A stretch of 64,000 nucleotides of DNA from positions 310,001 through 374,000 of the forward strand of contig NZ_JYMR01000004.1 in assembly GCF_000938255.1 (NCBI RefSeq). Reading direction: 5' to 3'. Positions 36,133 through 44,515 of this stretch are shown here, piece after piece (position 1 is the stretch's first letter; each line of letters begins with the position of its first letter). This stretch comes from Bradyrhizobium sp. LTSP849 (GTDB taxonomy: Bacteria > Pseudomonadota > Alphaproteobacteria > Rhizobiales > Xanthobacteraceae). The notes under the pieces are model-generated. The model was not told the DNA's origin and did no database searches. It saw only the letters and a list, made by a program, of their open reading frames with translations. Made by a program: the position numbers and the translations under genes.

Positions 36133-37688
36133 TGGACGATGCGACCCATCGCATGGTGAGCCACAAGCTGAAGAGTGCGGCCGAGATCGCCGCGCTGATC
36201 GGCCGCCGGCCCCGCGCGCGCAAGGTCATCATGTGCCATGGCACGTTCGACGTCGTGCATCCCGGCCATGTCCGCCATCTGCTCTACGCCAAGAGCAAGG
36301 GCGACATTCTGATCGCGAGCCTGACGGCAGACGCGCATATCCTGAAGGCGAATTTCCGGCCCTTCGTTCCGCAGGAACTCCGCGCCTTCAATCTCGCCGC
36401 GCTCGAGGCCGTCGACTACGTCATGATCGACCCGAAGCCGACGCCGATCGACAACATTCGTCTGATCGAGCCCGACATCTTCGCCAAGGGTTACGAATAC
36501 ACGGCAACCGGGCTGCATCCGCGCACGGCCGAGGAGAATGAAGCGGTCGAGGCCTATGGCGGCGAGCTGATCTTCACGCCAGGTGACATCGTATTCTCGT
36601 CTTCGCATATCATCGAGACGGCGCCGCCTTCGATCGCGACGGAAAAGCTGCTGACGCTGCTCTATGCCGAGCATCTCGACTTCAACAGCTTGCGCGGCGT
36701 GCTCGACCGCTTTCACGATCTGCGCGTCCACGTGATCGGCGACACCATCGTCGACACATATACGCGCTGCGCCGTGATCGGCGGCGGCACCAAGACGCCG
36801 ACCATGAGCGTGCGCTTCGAGGAGAAGCAGGATTTCGTCGGCGGCGCCGGTATCGTCGCAAAACATCTCGCCTGCGCCGGCACGCGCGTGACCTTCTCCA
36901 CCGTGCTCGGCGACGACGCGACCGGCGAATTCGTCAAGCGCGACCTCGGCGGCACCGACATTGATTTCCATGCAATTGTCGATCCGAACCGGCCGACAAC
37001 CAACAAGGACGTGATCGTCGCCGCGGGCCACCATTTGCTGAAGGTCGACCGCGTCGACAACCGACCGATCGCCGAGCGCATCCTCCGCACGCTGGTCGAT
37101 CGAATCGCGTCCGTGCCCGCTGACATCGTCGTGTTCACGGATTTCCGCCACGGCATCTTCAACCGAGAGACTATCCCGCATCTGGTCAAGGCGATCCCGA
37201 AGACCGCATTCCGGGTCGCCGATTCGCAGGTCGCGAGCCGCTGGGGCAACATCCTCGAGTTCCAGGGTTTCGACCTGATCACGCCGAATGAGCGCGAGGC
37301 GCGATTCGCGCTCGGCGATCAGGATTCGGTGGTGCGCCCGCTCGGCACCGAGCTGTACCGCCAGGCGCACTGCAAGACGCTGATGCTCAAGCTCGGGCCG
37401 CGCGGTCTGATGGCGTTCCGGGGCGAGCCAAAGAGCGACGAGGACGTCCGCTCCTTCTTCGCCATCGACAGCTTTGCCGACAACGTCGTTGATGCCGTCG
37501 GCTCCGGCGATGCGCTGCTCGCCTATGCGGCACCGGCGATGTTTCTCACCAACAATGCGGTCGTCGCCGCCGTCCTCGGCTCGCTCTCCGCCGCGGTCGC
37601 CTGCGGGCACCAGGGCAACGTTCCGACCGAGCCGAACGATATTCTCGACAAGATCGACCGTCTCGAGCGACAGGCGCAGTACCGTTGA
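36129..37688 (+). CDS. bifunctional heptose-type cytidylyltransferase-kinase, domains in reverse order to HldE
   Basis: Protein of 519 residues. The N-terminal half (about 25-160) is a nucleotidyltransferase with GTFDVVHPGHVRHL (HxGH at 44-47). The C-terminal half (about 198-510) is a PfkB-type sugar kinase with GDTIVDTY, FVGGAGIVAKHLACAG and the anion-hole motif DAVGSGDA (455-462). In E. coli HldE the kinase comes first and the transferase second. Together the domains would phosphorylate heptose 7-phosphate at C1 and then load it on a nucleotide. The ATG overlaps the upstream stop. Confidence 0.88.
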   Translation: MMDDATHRMVSHKLKSAAEIAALIGRRPRARKVIMCHGTFDVVHPGHVRHLLYAKSKGDILIASLTADAHILKANFRPFVPQELRAFNLAALEAVDYVMIDPKPTPIDNIRLIEPDIFAKGYEYTATGLHPRTAEENEAVEAYGGELIFTPGDIVFSSSHIIETAPPSIATEKLLTLLYAEHLDFNSLRGVLDRFHDLRVHVIGDTIVDTYTRCAVIGGGTKTPTMSVRFEEKQDFVGGAGIVAKHLACAGTRVTFSTVLGDDATGEFVKRDLGGTDIDFHAIVDPNRPTTNKDVIVAAGHHLLKVDRVDNRPIAERILRTLVDRIASVPADIVVFTDFRHGIFNRETIPHLVKAIPKTAFRVADSQVASRWGNILEFQGFDLITPNEREARFALGDQDSVVRPLGTELYRQAHCKTLMLKLGPRGLMAFRGEPKSDEDVRSFFAIDSFADNVVDAVGSGDALLAYAAPAMFLTNNAVVAAVLGSLSAAVACGHQGNVPTEPNDILDKIDRLERQAQYR

Positions 37689-37695
37689 GGGCGCG

Positions 37696-38625
37696 ATGAA
37701 GGTCATCGTCGTCGGCTACGGAGTTCAGGGCCACAAGCGCTTCAAGGTCGCAGGCGAAGACGCAATTGGCATCGTCGATCCCGTCGCGCCGGAAGCGAAC
37801 TGGCGCCGCCTCGAAGACGTGCCTGCGGACCGCTTCGACGCCGCGATCGTCTGCACGCCGGATCAGCCCAAGATCGAGCTGCTGCGCTATCTGCTGGAGC
37901 GTGGCAAGCATGTGCTGGCGGAAAAGCCGCTGTTTGCAGACAGCGAGCACGACCTCCGCGCGCTCGAGGCGCTCGCCCGCCGAACCGGCGCACTTTGCGT
38001 CACCGCCTACAATCACCGCTTCGAGCCGCATTTCGTGCGGATGCGCGAATTGCTGCGATCGGGACGGCTCGGCACCATCTATCGCTGCCGAATGTTTTAC
38101 GGCAACGGCACCGCGCGGCTGGTACGTAATTCAGCCTGGCGCGATACTGGCGACGGCGTGCTCGGCGATCTCGGCTCTCATCTGCTCGACACCGCGCGGT
38201 TCTGGTTCGGCGAGATCGCTGACACTTTCCGCATCGTCTCGGCGGAGCGGTTCGAGAACCGCGCGCCGGACCATGTGGTGATCGCCGCGGAGGGGCGCCC
38301 GCAGATCGAGCTCGAGATGACGCTGTTGTCCTGGCGCAACCATTTCACCTGCGACGTCTTCGCCGAACACGGCTCCGCCCACATCGAATCCCTGTGCAAA
38401 TGGGGTCCGAGCAGCTTCGTTCACCGCACCCGGGTGCTGCCCAGCGGCCGGCCGCCGGAGGTGAGCGAGATCCTGGTGCAAGACGATCCGACCTGGGCGC
38501 TCGAATATGCCCATTTTAAGCAATTGTGCGGAACACGCACGCAGACCGATCTCTCGAATGATCTCTGGCTGCACCGTGCCCTGGCGCGACTTGGCCACGA
38601 GGCACAGGCTCGGAGCGGCGCATGA
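37696..38625 (+). CDS. Gfo/Idh/MocA-family oxidoreductase
   Basis: Protein of 309 residues with NAD(P) motif VVGYGVQGHKR, then CTPDQPKIE, AEKPLFAD (the EKP motif) and a C-terminal sheet domain containing GDLGSHLLDTARFWFG. Family members oxidise or reduce hydroxyls of sugars and inositols, including the 3-keto steps of NDP-sugar pathways. It starts seven bases after the HldE-like gene and overlaps the next gene by four bases. Confidence 0.87.
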   Translation: MKVIVVGYGVQGHKRFKVAGEDAIGIVDPVAPEANWRRLEDVPADRFDAAIVCTPDQPKIELLRYLLERGKHVLAEKPLFADSEHDLRALEALARRTGALCVTAYNHRFEPHFVRMRELLRSGRLGTIYRCRMFYGNGTARLVRNSAWRDTGDGVLGDLGSHLLDTARFWFGEIADTFRIVSAERFENRAPDHVVIAAEGRPQIELEMTLLSWRNHFTCDVFAEHGSAHIESLCKWGPSSFVHRTRVLPSGRPPEVSEILVQDDPTWALEYAHFKQLCGTRTQTDLSNDLWLHRALARLGHEAQARSGA

Positions 38626-39896
38626 CCCTGCCCCGAGTCGGCTATGCCGGAATGACCCATCTCGGCCTCTGCTCGGCAATCGCCGCCGCAGCCAAGGGAT
38701 TTGCGACGCTCGGCTTCGATGCCGATGCGCACCTGATCGGCCGTATCGTGGCGGGCGACCTGCCGGTGCGCGAACCCGACCTCGACGACCTCCTGCACTC
38801 GCATCGCGATCGCATCACTTTCTCTGCGGACAAAGCGGCACTGCGCGACTGCGACCTGGTCTATGTCGCGCCGGACGTGCCGACCGATGGCGCCGGCGTC
38901 AGCGATCTCAGCGGCATCGACAGCCTGCTCGACATCGTGCTCGCCAATACGCGCGACGATGCGACCATCGTGATCCTGAGCCAAGTGCCGCCGGGCTTTA
39001 CCCGCGCGCGGCAGCGCCCCGGCCGCATCATTCTCTACCAGGTCGAAACGCTGGTGTTTGGTCGCGCCGTCGAACGTGCGACCAAACCTGAGCGCTTCAT
39101 CCTGGGTTGCCTCGATCCGGATGCGCCATTGCCGTCCGCCTGGCGGGGCTTCCTCGAGGCTTTTGGCTGCCCGCTGCTGCCGATGCGGCTGGAGAGCGCC
39201 GAGCTTGCGAAAATCTCCATCAACTGCGCGCTGGCGGCGTCCGTCACCACGGCCAACACGCTCGCCGAGCTCTGCGAGCGTGTCGGCGCCGACTGGTCGG
39301 AGATCGCACCGGCGTTGAAGCTCGACGCGCGCATTGGCCCGTACGCCTATCTCGCGCCGGGGCTTGGGCTCGCCGGTGGCAATATCGAGCGCGACCTTGC
39401 TACCGTGATGCGGCTGTCGGAGCAGCACGGCACCGATGCCGGCATGATCCGCGCCATCGTTACCAACAGCCAGCATCGCAAGAACTGGGCGCTGCGCGAG
39501 CTGCACGAAGCGTTGCTGGCAAGGACGCCGGAGGCGCAGATCGGCGTGCTCGGCCTCGCCTACAAGGAAAACACGCATTCGGTGAAGAATTCGGCGGCGC
39601 TGGCGCTGATCGCGCAGCTCCAGGCATGGCCGGTACGTGCATTCGACCCGGCGGTGCCGGCATCGGCCGCGACGCATCCGAACCTGACGGCCGCATCGAG
39701 CGCGATCGACGCCGCGCACGACGTTGACGCGCTCGCAATCATGACGCCCTGGCCCGAGTTCCGGGAGATCGCGCCTGCGGATCTTGCGCGTATCATGCGC
39801 GGGCGACTTGTCCTTGATCCTTACCGCGTGCTCGATGCCTCCGCCGCGCACGCGGCCGGGCTCGATTATCGCACGCTCGGCGCGCGAGCGACGTGA
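38622..39896 (+). CDS. UDP-glucose/GDP-mannose dehydrogenase family protein lacking the catalytic cysteine
   Basis: Protein of 424 residues with the three-domain layout of nucleotide-sugar dehydrogenases: a Rossmann start (VGYAGMTHLGL), SQVPPGFTRAR, the central helix ELAKISINCALAASV with K197 and N201, and a C-terminal domain with LGLAYKENTHSVKNS. The catalytic motif, normally FGGSCFPKD, reads LAGGNIERD, so N254 replaces the cysteine needed to form the thiohemiacetal. A normal four-electron oxidation to a uronic acid is therefore unlikely. Confidence 0.85.
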   Translation: MTLPRVGYAGMTHLGLCSAIAAAAKGFATLGFDADAHLIGRIVAGDLPVREPDLDDLLHSHRDRITFSADKAALRDCDLVYVAPDVPTDGAGVSDLSGIDSLLDIVLANTRDDATIVILSQVPPGFTRARQRPGRIILYQVETLVFGRAVERATKPERFILGCLDPDAPLPSAWRGFLEAFGCPLLPMRLESAELAKISINCALAASVTTANTLAELCERVGADWSEIAPALKLDARIGPYAYLAPGLGLAGGNIERDLATVMRLSEQHGTDAGMIRAIVTNSQHRKNWALRELHEALLARTPEAQIGVLGLAYKENTHSVKNSAALALIAQLQAWPVRAFDPAVPASAATHPNLTAASSAIDAAHDVDALAIMTPWPEFREIAPADLARIMRGRLVLDPYRVLDASAAHAAGLDYRTLGARAT

Positions 39897-39926
39897 AGCG
39901 CATCATTTGTTGATCGGACGATTCCC

Positions 39927-40583
39927 ATGGCCGAAGTAAACCTCCTCTCCAAACTGCCGCGCGGCAAGCGGAACCTTTCGGCACGCGCCACCGCCAAGAC
40001 CGAGGAGCATATCCGCATCTCCCGCGAATATGGCGAGGCGTATTTCGATGGCCCGCGCGAATATGGCTATGGCGGCTACCGGTATGACGGCCGCTGGGTT
40101 CCGGTGGCGCAGGATTTCATCCAGCACTTCTCTCTGAAGCCCGGTGACCGCGTGCTCGACATCGGCTGCGCCAAGGGCTTTCTGGTCAAGGACTTCATGA
40201 TCGCCTGCGAGGGGCTCGAGGCGTTCGGTCTCGATGTCTCCCGCTACGCGCTGATGCGTTGCGAGGTGGAGACGATCGGGCGCCTGCATCTCGGCAATGC
40301 GCTGGAGCTGCCGTTTCCCGATAACAGCTTCAAGGCTGCGATCTCGCTCAACACCATCCACAATCTCGACCGCGCCGGCTGCCTCCAGGCGCTGAAGGAA
40401 ATCCAGCGCGTGTCGGGCGGGCGCGCCTTCGTGCAGGTCGATTCCTATCGCACGCCGGAGCAAAAGGCGATTTTCGAGGAGTGGGTGCTGACCGCCCGCT
40501 TCCACGATTATCCGCAGGGATGGATCGCGCTGTTCCAAGAAGCCGGTTATACCGGCGATTACTTCTGGACGATCATCGAGTAG
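39927..40583 (+). CDS. class I SAM-dependent methyltransferase
   Basis: Protein of 218 residues with a SAM-binding motif VLDIGCAKGFLVKDF (about 76-90), a motif II region LPFPDNSFKAAISLNTIHNL, and an N-terminal stretch rich in Tyr and Gly (EYGYGGYRYDGRW). The acceptor is unknown; position suggests a sugar or nucleotide-sugar. It sits between the dehydrogenase homologue and the split transketolase, all on the plus strand. Confidence 0.85.
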   Translation: MAEVNLLSKLPRGKRNLSARATAKTEEHIRISREYGEAYFDGPREYGYGGYRYDGRWVPVAQDFIQHFSLKPGDRVLDIGCAKGFLVKDFMIACEGLEAFGLDVSRYALMRCEVETIGRLHLGNALELPFPDNSFKAAISLNTIHNLDRAGCLQALKEIQRVSGGRAFVQVDSYRTPEQKAIFEEWVLTARFHDYPQGWIALFQEAGYTGDYFWTIIE

Positions 40584-40598
40584 GACGAGGAAGCTTTC

Positions 40599-41414
40599 AT
40601 GAGCTCAACGAGCTTCGACGCAAAGGCAGCAAAATCGCGCTGCCAGCGCTATCGCAGGCGAATCCTCGACATCTCGCAGCGCGTCTCGGCCCTGCACATC
40701 GGCGGCGCCTACTCCTGCACCGAGATCGTCGACGGCATCTACAACGGCCTGATGCGCGAGCCCGGGCTGTCATCGCCCGACACCTTCCTGATGTCGAAGG
40801 GCCATGGCTGCATGATCCAGTATGTCGTGCTGGAGGATCTCGGCGTGCTCACGCGGGCTGATCTCGACGCCTATTGCACGCCGCATGGCCGCCTCGGCGT
40901 CCATCCGGACTATGGCAATCCCGGCATCGAGGCCTCGACCGGCTCGCTGGGCCACGGTCTGTCGATGGTGGTGGGCATGGCGCTCGCCGAACGGGGCAAA
41001 CGCCGCGACGGGATGATCTATACCGTACTCAGCGACGGCGAGACCCAGGAGGGATCGACCTGGGAAGCCGTGCTGATGGCGTCGTCACTGAAATTGACAA
41101 ACATCGTCGCCTTCATCGACAACAACGACTTCCAGAGTCTCGGACGCACGTCCGAAACGCATCCCTCGCTTTATCCGCTGGGTGCCAAGTTCGAGGCCTT
41201 CGGCTGGGAGACGGCTGAGATCGACGGCCATGATCCCGCGGCGATTTTTCGCGCGGTCTCGTCGCGCAAGGGCGACCGGCCGCTGATGGTCGTGGCGCGC
41301 ACCACCAAGGGCAAGGGCGTCAGCTACATGGAGAACGCCCCGATCTGGCACTACCGTTCGCCGAACAAGGACGAGTATGCCCAGGCCATCCGCGAGCTGG
41401 AGACGCAGGCGTGA
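40599..41414 (+). CDS. transketolase, N-terminal (thiamine diphosphate binding) subunit
   Basis: Protein of 271 residues matching the first third of transketolase: HIGGAYSCTEIVDGIYNG, SKGHGCMIQY, GSLGHGLSMVVGMA and the ThDP motif SDGETQEGSTWEA ... DNNDFQ. The rest of the enzyme is encoded by the next gene through a GTGA overlap. Such split transketolases move two-carbon units and often belong to specialised sugar pathways. GAGGAAG precedes the ATG. Confidence 0.9.
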   Translation: MSSTSFDAKAAKSRCQRYRRRILDISQRVSALHIGGAYSCTEIVDGIYNGLMREPGLSSPDTFLMSKGHGCMIQYVVLEDLGVLTRADLDAYCTPHGRLGVHPDYGNPGIEASTGSLGHGLSMVVGMALAERGKRRDGMIYTVLSDGETQEGSTWEAVLMASSLKLTNIVAFIDNNDFQSLGRTSETHPSLYPLGAKFEAFGWETAEIDGHDPAAIFRAVSSRKGDRPLMVVARTTKGKGVSYMENAPIWHYRSPNKDEYAQAIRELETQA

Positions 41415-42322
41415 GAAACACCTTTTCCGAGACGCTGTACGCGGAGGCGACCGCCAATCCGGACGTCTACATCGTCGTCGCCGACATCTCGCCGGCCGGC
41501 AGCATGGCCAAATTCTCCAGCGAATATCCCGAACGCTTCATCAATGTCGGCGTCGCCGAGCAGAGCATGATCGGTATCGCCGCAGGGCTCGCGCTGAAGG
41601 GCTGCCAGCCTTTCGCCTACACCATCGCGACCTTCAGCCTCTATCGTCCGTTCGAGATGATCCGCGACGATCTCTGCTACCAGAACCTTCCTGTGACCGT
41701 GGTCGGCATGGGCGCAGGCGTCATCTATTCGACATTGGGCGGCACACACCATACCCAAGAAGACATTGCGATTGCGTCGGCGCTGCCCAACATGCAGGTG
41801 CTGGCGCCCTGCGATCCCCTCGAATGCATCGAGGCCACGCGCTGGTGCGCGCGGCAGAAGAACGGGCCGGTATATCTGCGCATCGGCAAGGCCGGCGAGC
41901 CCGTGCTGACGGCGCAGGCCGAGCCCTGGCAGTTCGGCAAGCTGCGCTACCTTAGGCGCGGCAGCGATGTCTGCATTCTCACCTATGGCGTTATCACGGC
42001 GATGGCGACTGATATCGCCGACAAGCTCGCTGCCCAAGGCCGCTCGGTCTCACTGGTCTCGGCGCATACGCTGAAGCCGCTTGATCGCGACGGCATCTCC
42101 GAAGCCCTGCGGCAGCACCCGCATGTCGTCGTGATCGAGGAGCACGCGCCGCAGGGCGGGCTCGCCTCGCAGGTGAAGCAGATTGCATGGGACGTCCGCA
42201 CCACCTGCCGGCTCGATACCTTTACGCTGCAGGACGCTTTCATCCACAATTACGGCTCGACCAACGATCTGCTCGCGGCGCACGGCCTGTCGCCCGAGCG
42301 GATCCTGGCCGCAATCGGCTGA
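41411..42322 (+). CDS. transketolase, C-terminal subunit
   Basis: Protein of 303 residues with the pyrimidine-binding domain (VADISPAGSMAKF, FINVGVAEQSMIGIAAGLAL) and the C-terminal domain (about 185-300, VSLVSAHTLKPLD, VVVIEEHAPQGGLASQV). It pairs with the product of 40599-41414 to make a complete alpha2beta2-type enzyme. It starts with GTG overlapping the upstream TGA. Confidence 0.9.
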   Translation: MRNTFSETLYAEATANPDVYIVVADISPAGSMAKFSSEYPERFINVGVAEQSMIGIAAGLALKGCQPFAYTIATFSLYRPFEMIRDDLCYQNLPVTVVGMGAGVIYSTLGGTHHTQEDIAIASALPNMQVLAPCDPLECIEATRWCARQKNGPVYLRIGKAGEPVLTAQAEPWQFGKLRYLRRGSDVCILTYGVITAMATDIADKLAAQGRSVSLVSAHTLKPLDRDGISEALRQHPHVVVIEEHAPQGGLASQVKQIAWDVRTTCRLDTFTLQDAFIHNYGSTNDLLAAHGLSPERILAAIG

Positions 42323-42331
42323 GGGCAGACA

Positions 42332-43213
42332 ATGCGCGTGCTCGTGACCGGCGTCTCCGGCTTCTCGGGCAGCGTGGTGGCACGCCGGCTCGCGAGCGGC
42401 GGACATGACGTCGTCGGCACCTATCGCCGCGACACGAACTTTCTGGCATCGCTGCGCGAGGCGCCGCGGCTTGACCTGGTCCGCACCGGTCTCATCGACG
42501 CCGGCAAGCTCGCCGGCCCGTTCGACGCCGTCGTGCATACGGCCGCGACGTCACCGGGCCCGGGCGTCGACGTCGCAACGCTGGTTCGCGACAACATCGA
42601 TGCAAGTTTTGCGCTGATCGAGGCGGCTCGCCGCTGGCGGACGAACCATTTCATCTTCTTCTCGTCGCTGTCCTACTACGGCCGGATCGAACAGGACGTC
42701 GTTGACGAGGCCACGCCGATGCGCGATCCCGACACCTATGGCGCAACCAAGCTCATCGCCGAGCGGCGGCTCGTCGAGCTCGCTGGGGAGTTTTCCACGC
42801 TGGCGCTGCGCATGCCGGGGATCGTCGGCCGAGGTGCGCATCGGCATTGGCTCGCAAGCATGGTGTCACGGCTGCGCGCCGGCGAACCGGTGCGTGCCTT
42901 CCATCTCGACCGCCCCTTCAACAACGCAGCCCACATCGACGACGTGGCCGCGCTCGTCGCGACCGTGTTGGCGCATGAGGCCTGGGGCGGCTTCGACGCC
43001 GCGGTGCTCGGTGCGGCGGGATCGCTGACGGTGCGCGAGACCATTGAACGCCTTGCGTTAGCGCTCGGCACATCGGCCAAAATCGAAGAGATCGCGCCAA
43101 CGAACGCGTCGTTCATCCTCTCCAGCGCGCACGCGATCGCGCGCTACGGCTACCAGCCGTCGGAGATCGGCGCGCTGATCGATCGTTACGGCCGCGAGAT
43201 CAACGGCACTTAA
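42332..43213 (+). CDS. NAD-dependent epimerase/dehydratase (SDR)
   Basis: Protein of 293 residues, shorter than its two paralogues in the island. It has GVSGFSGSVVARRL at the NAD site, SSLSYYG, and Y136-x3-K140 in YGATK. The substrate half contains RMPGIVGRGAHRHWLASM and FNNAAHIDDVAAL. It could be a 4-reductase or epimerase of a deoxy or keto sugar. Its TAA overlaps the stop of the convergent radical SAM gene (shared bases TTAA). Confidence 0.85.
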   Translation: MRVLVTGVSGFSGSVVARRLASGGHDVVGTYRRDTNFLASLREAPRLDLVRTGLIDAGKLAGPFDAVVHTAATSPGPGVDVATLVRDNIDASFALIEAARRWRTNHFIFFSSLSYYGRIEQDVVDEATPMRDPDTYGATKLIAERRLVELAGEFSTLALRMPGIVGRGAHRHWLASMVSRLRAGEPVRAFHLDRPFNNAAHIDDVAALVATVLAHEAWGGFDAAVLGAAGSLTVRETIERLALALGTSAKIEEIAPTNASFILSSAHAIARYGYQPSEIGALIDRYGREINGT

Positions 43214-44367
43214 GCGCGATCGTCCTCGCGATAGCAGCCGCGGCACACCTCGGGAATGCGGCCCTCGCGATGGTCCTTGCGAAAGGTCTCATAGGCCTCG
43301 CCATGCCAGATCGCAACGAGATCCTCGGCATTGCCGAGATCCACGACTTCAGGATTGGCGATGGTACAGCAGGGAACGACGCGCATGTCCGAGCTGACAT
43401 AAAGCCGCTCGAACGGCCACGGGCAGAGCTTGTCAGTCTGGCGCCAATTATATTTGTCGGTGACGTTCCAGAACGCCACGCGCACCCCGAGCTCACGACC
43501 CCGCGTCATCAAACGGTCGCAGAGCTCCTCGGTGAAGGCACCCTCGGCAACGATGTCGCGCAGCGCCTCACCCCATTTGTCCTGGCCCCAATTGGTGAGA
43601 TCGAGCGAGAAGGCGAGGCTGGTGAAGCCGGCCTCGGCGGCGAGCTCGACGAAAGCAGGCAGTTGATGCCGGTTGGACTGCTGCACCACCACCCACATCT
43701 TGGTGCGGTCAACGCCGATTTGACGGGAATAGGCGTTGATCAGCTTGCAATTGGCGATGACCCGAGAAAACACCGAGCCGCGCCGGATGCCTTCGAACGT
43801 CGCTTCGTCGGCGCCGTCGATCGAGATCTGCACTTCGTTCGGATCGGCGTCGATCAGCCGGCGATAGTTTTCACGGAGATGCAGCAGCGAGGCATTGGTG
43901 GTGGTTCGGACCCAGATCTCGCGCTCGCGCGCGTGGCGCAGCATGGCGAGATAGGCATCGCCCTGCATCAGGGGTTCGCCCATGCCCTGGAGCTTGATCT
44001 CGATCAGCCCGTATTGCTGGTCGAGCAGCGCCTTGAAACTCTCGAGCGACATATCGCCGGCGCGCTGGCCTTTGTGCCAATCGCTGACCTGGCACATGGT
44101 GCAACGGAAATTACAGCGGCTGACATTCTCAATGTCGAGCTTGATCGGCAAAAAGTCGACGATGCTGCGATCAGTCCGCGCGCGCAGGTATTTTTCGTAG
44201 TTGGCACGCCGCCGCGGATCGAAGGCGAGCGCGCGCTCGCGTTGCGCGGCGTAGGCGGCAGACCCCATCGATGGTTCCGGCGCCGGCAGGCTGCGCAGAA
44301 ACGCGGCGCCTGCGGCGGCGCCCTGCGCCAAAACTGGTCGTTCGATCGTGTCGGCGTCTTGAGCCAT
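43210..44367 (-). CDS. radical SAM/SPASM-domain enzyme
   Basis: Protein of 385 residues from the ATG at 44367. The radical SAM triad C85-x3-C89-x2-C92 lies in SRCNFRCTMC, a GEP motif follows (LQGMGEPLMQ), and the C-terminal SPASM region has PCCTIANP and CRGCYRE for one or two extra clusters. SPASM enzymes include sugar dehydrogenases and epimerases as well as peptide-modifying enzymes. No peptide substrate gene is seen, so action on a sugar or glycolipid of the island is more likely. Confidence 0.88.
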   Translation of the reverse strand: MAQDADTIERPVLAQGAAAGAAFLRSLPAPEPSMGSAAYAAQRERALAFDPRRRANYEKYLRARTDRSIVDFLPIKLDIENVSRCNFRCTMCQVSDWHKGQRAGDMSLESFKALLDQQYGLIEIKLQGMGEPLMQGDAYLAMLRHAREREIWVRTTTNASLLHLRENYRRLIDADPNEVQISIDGADEATFEGIRRGSVFSRVIANCKLINAYSRQIGVDRTKMWVVVQQSNRHQLPAFVELAAEAGFTSLAFSLDLTNWGQDKWGEALRDIVAEGAFTEELCDRLMTRGRELGVRVAFWNVTDKYNWRQTDKLCPWPFERLYVSSDMRVVPCCTIANPEVVDLGNAEDLVAIWHGEAYETFRKDHREGRIPEVCRGCYREDDRA

Positions 44368-44515
44368 TTGCGTCCGTCGCGGCGGGATCCCGGGGACCCA
44401 GGATATCTGGGCAGAACGCAAACTGATTCGGGTTAAAATCGACCACCATTCGTGCGGCGTGGCAAGGCCCGACCAGACTGCTCCGTACAACTCCGGTGGA
44501 CTAACGCCACCGCAC

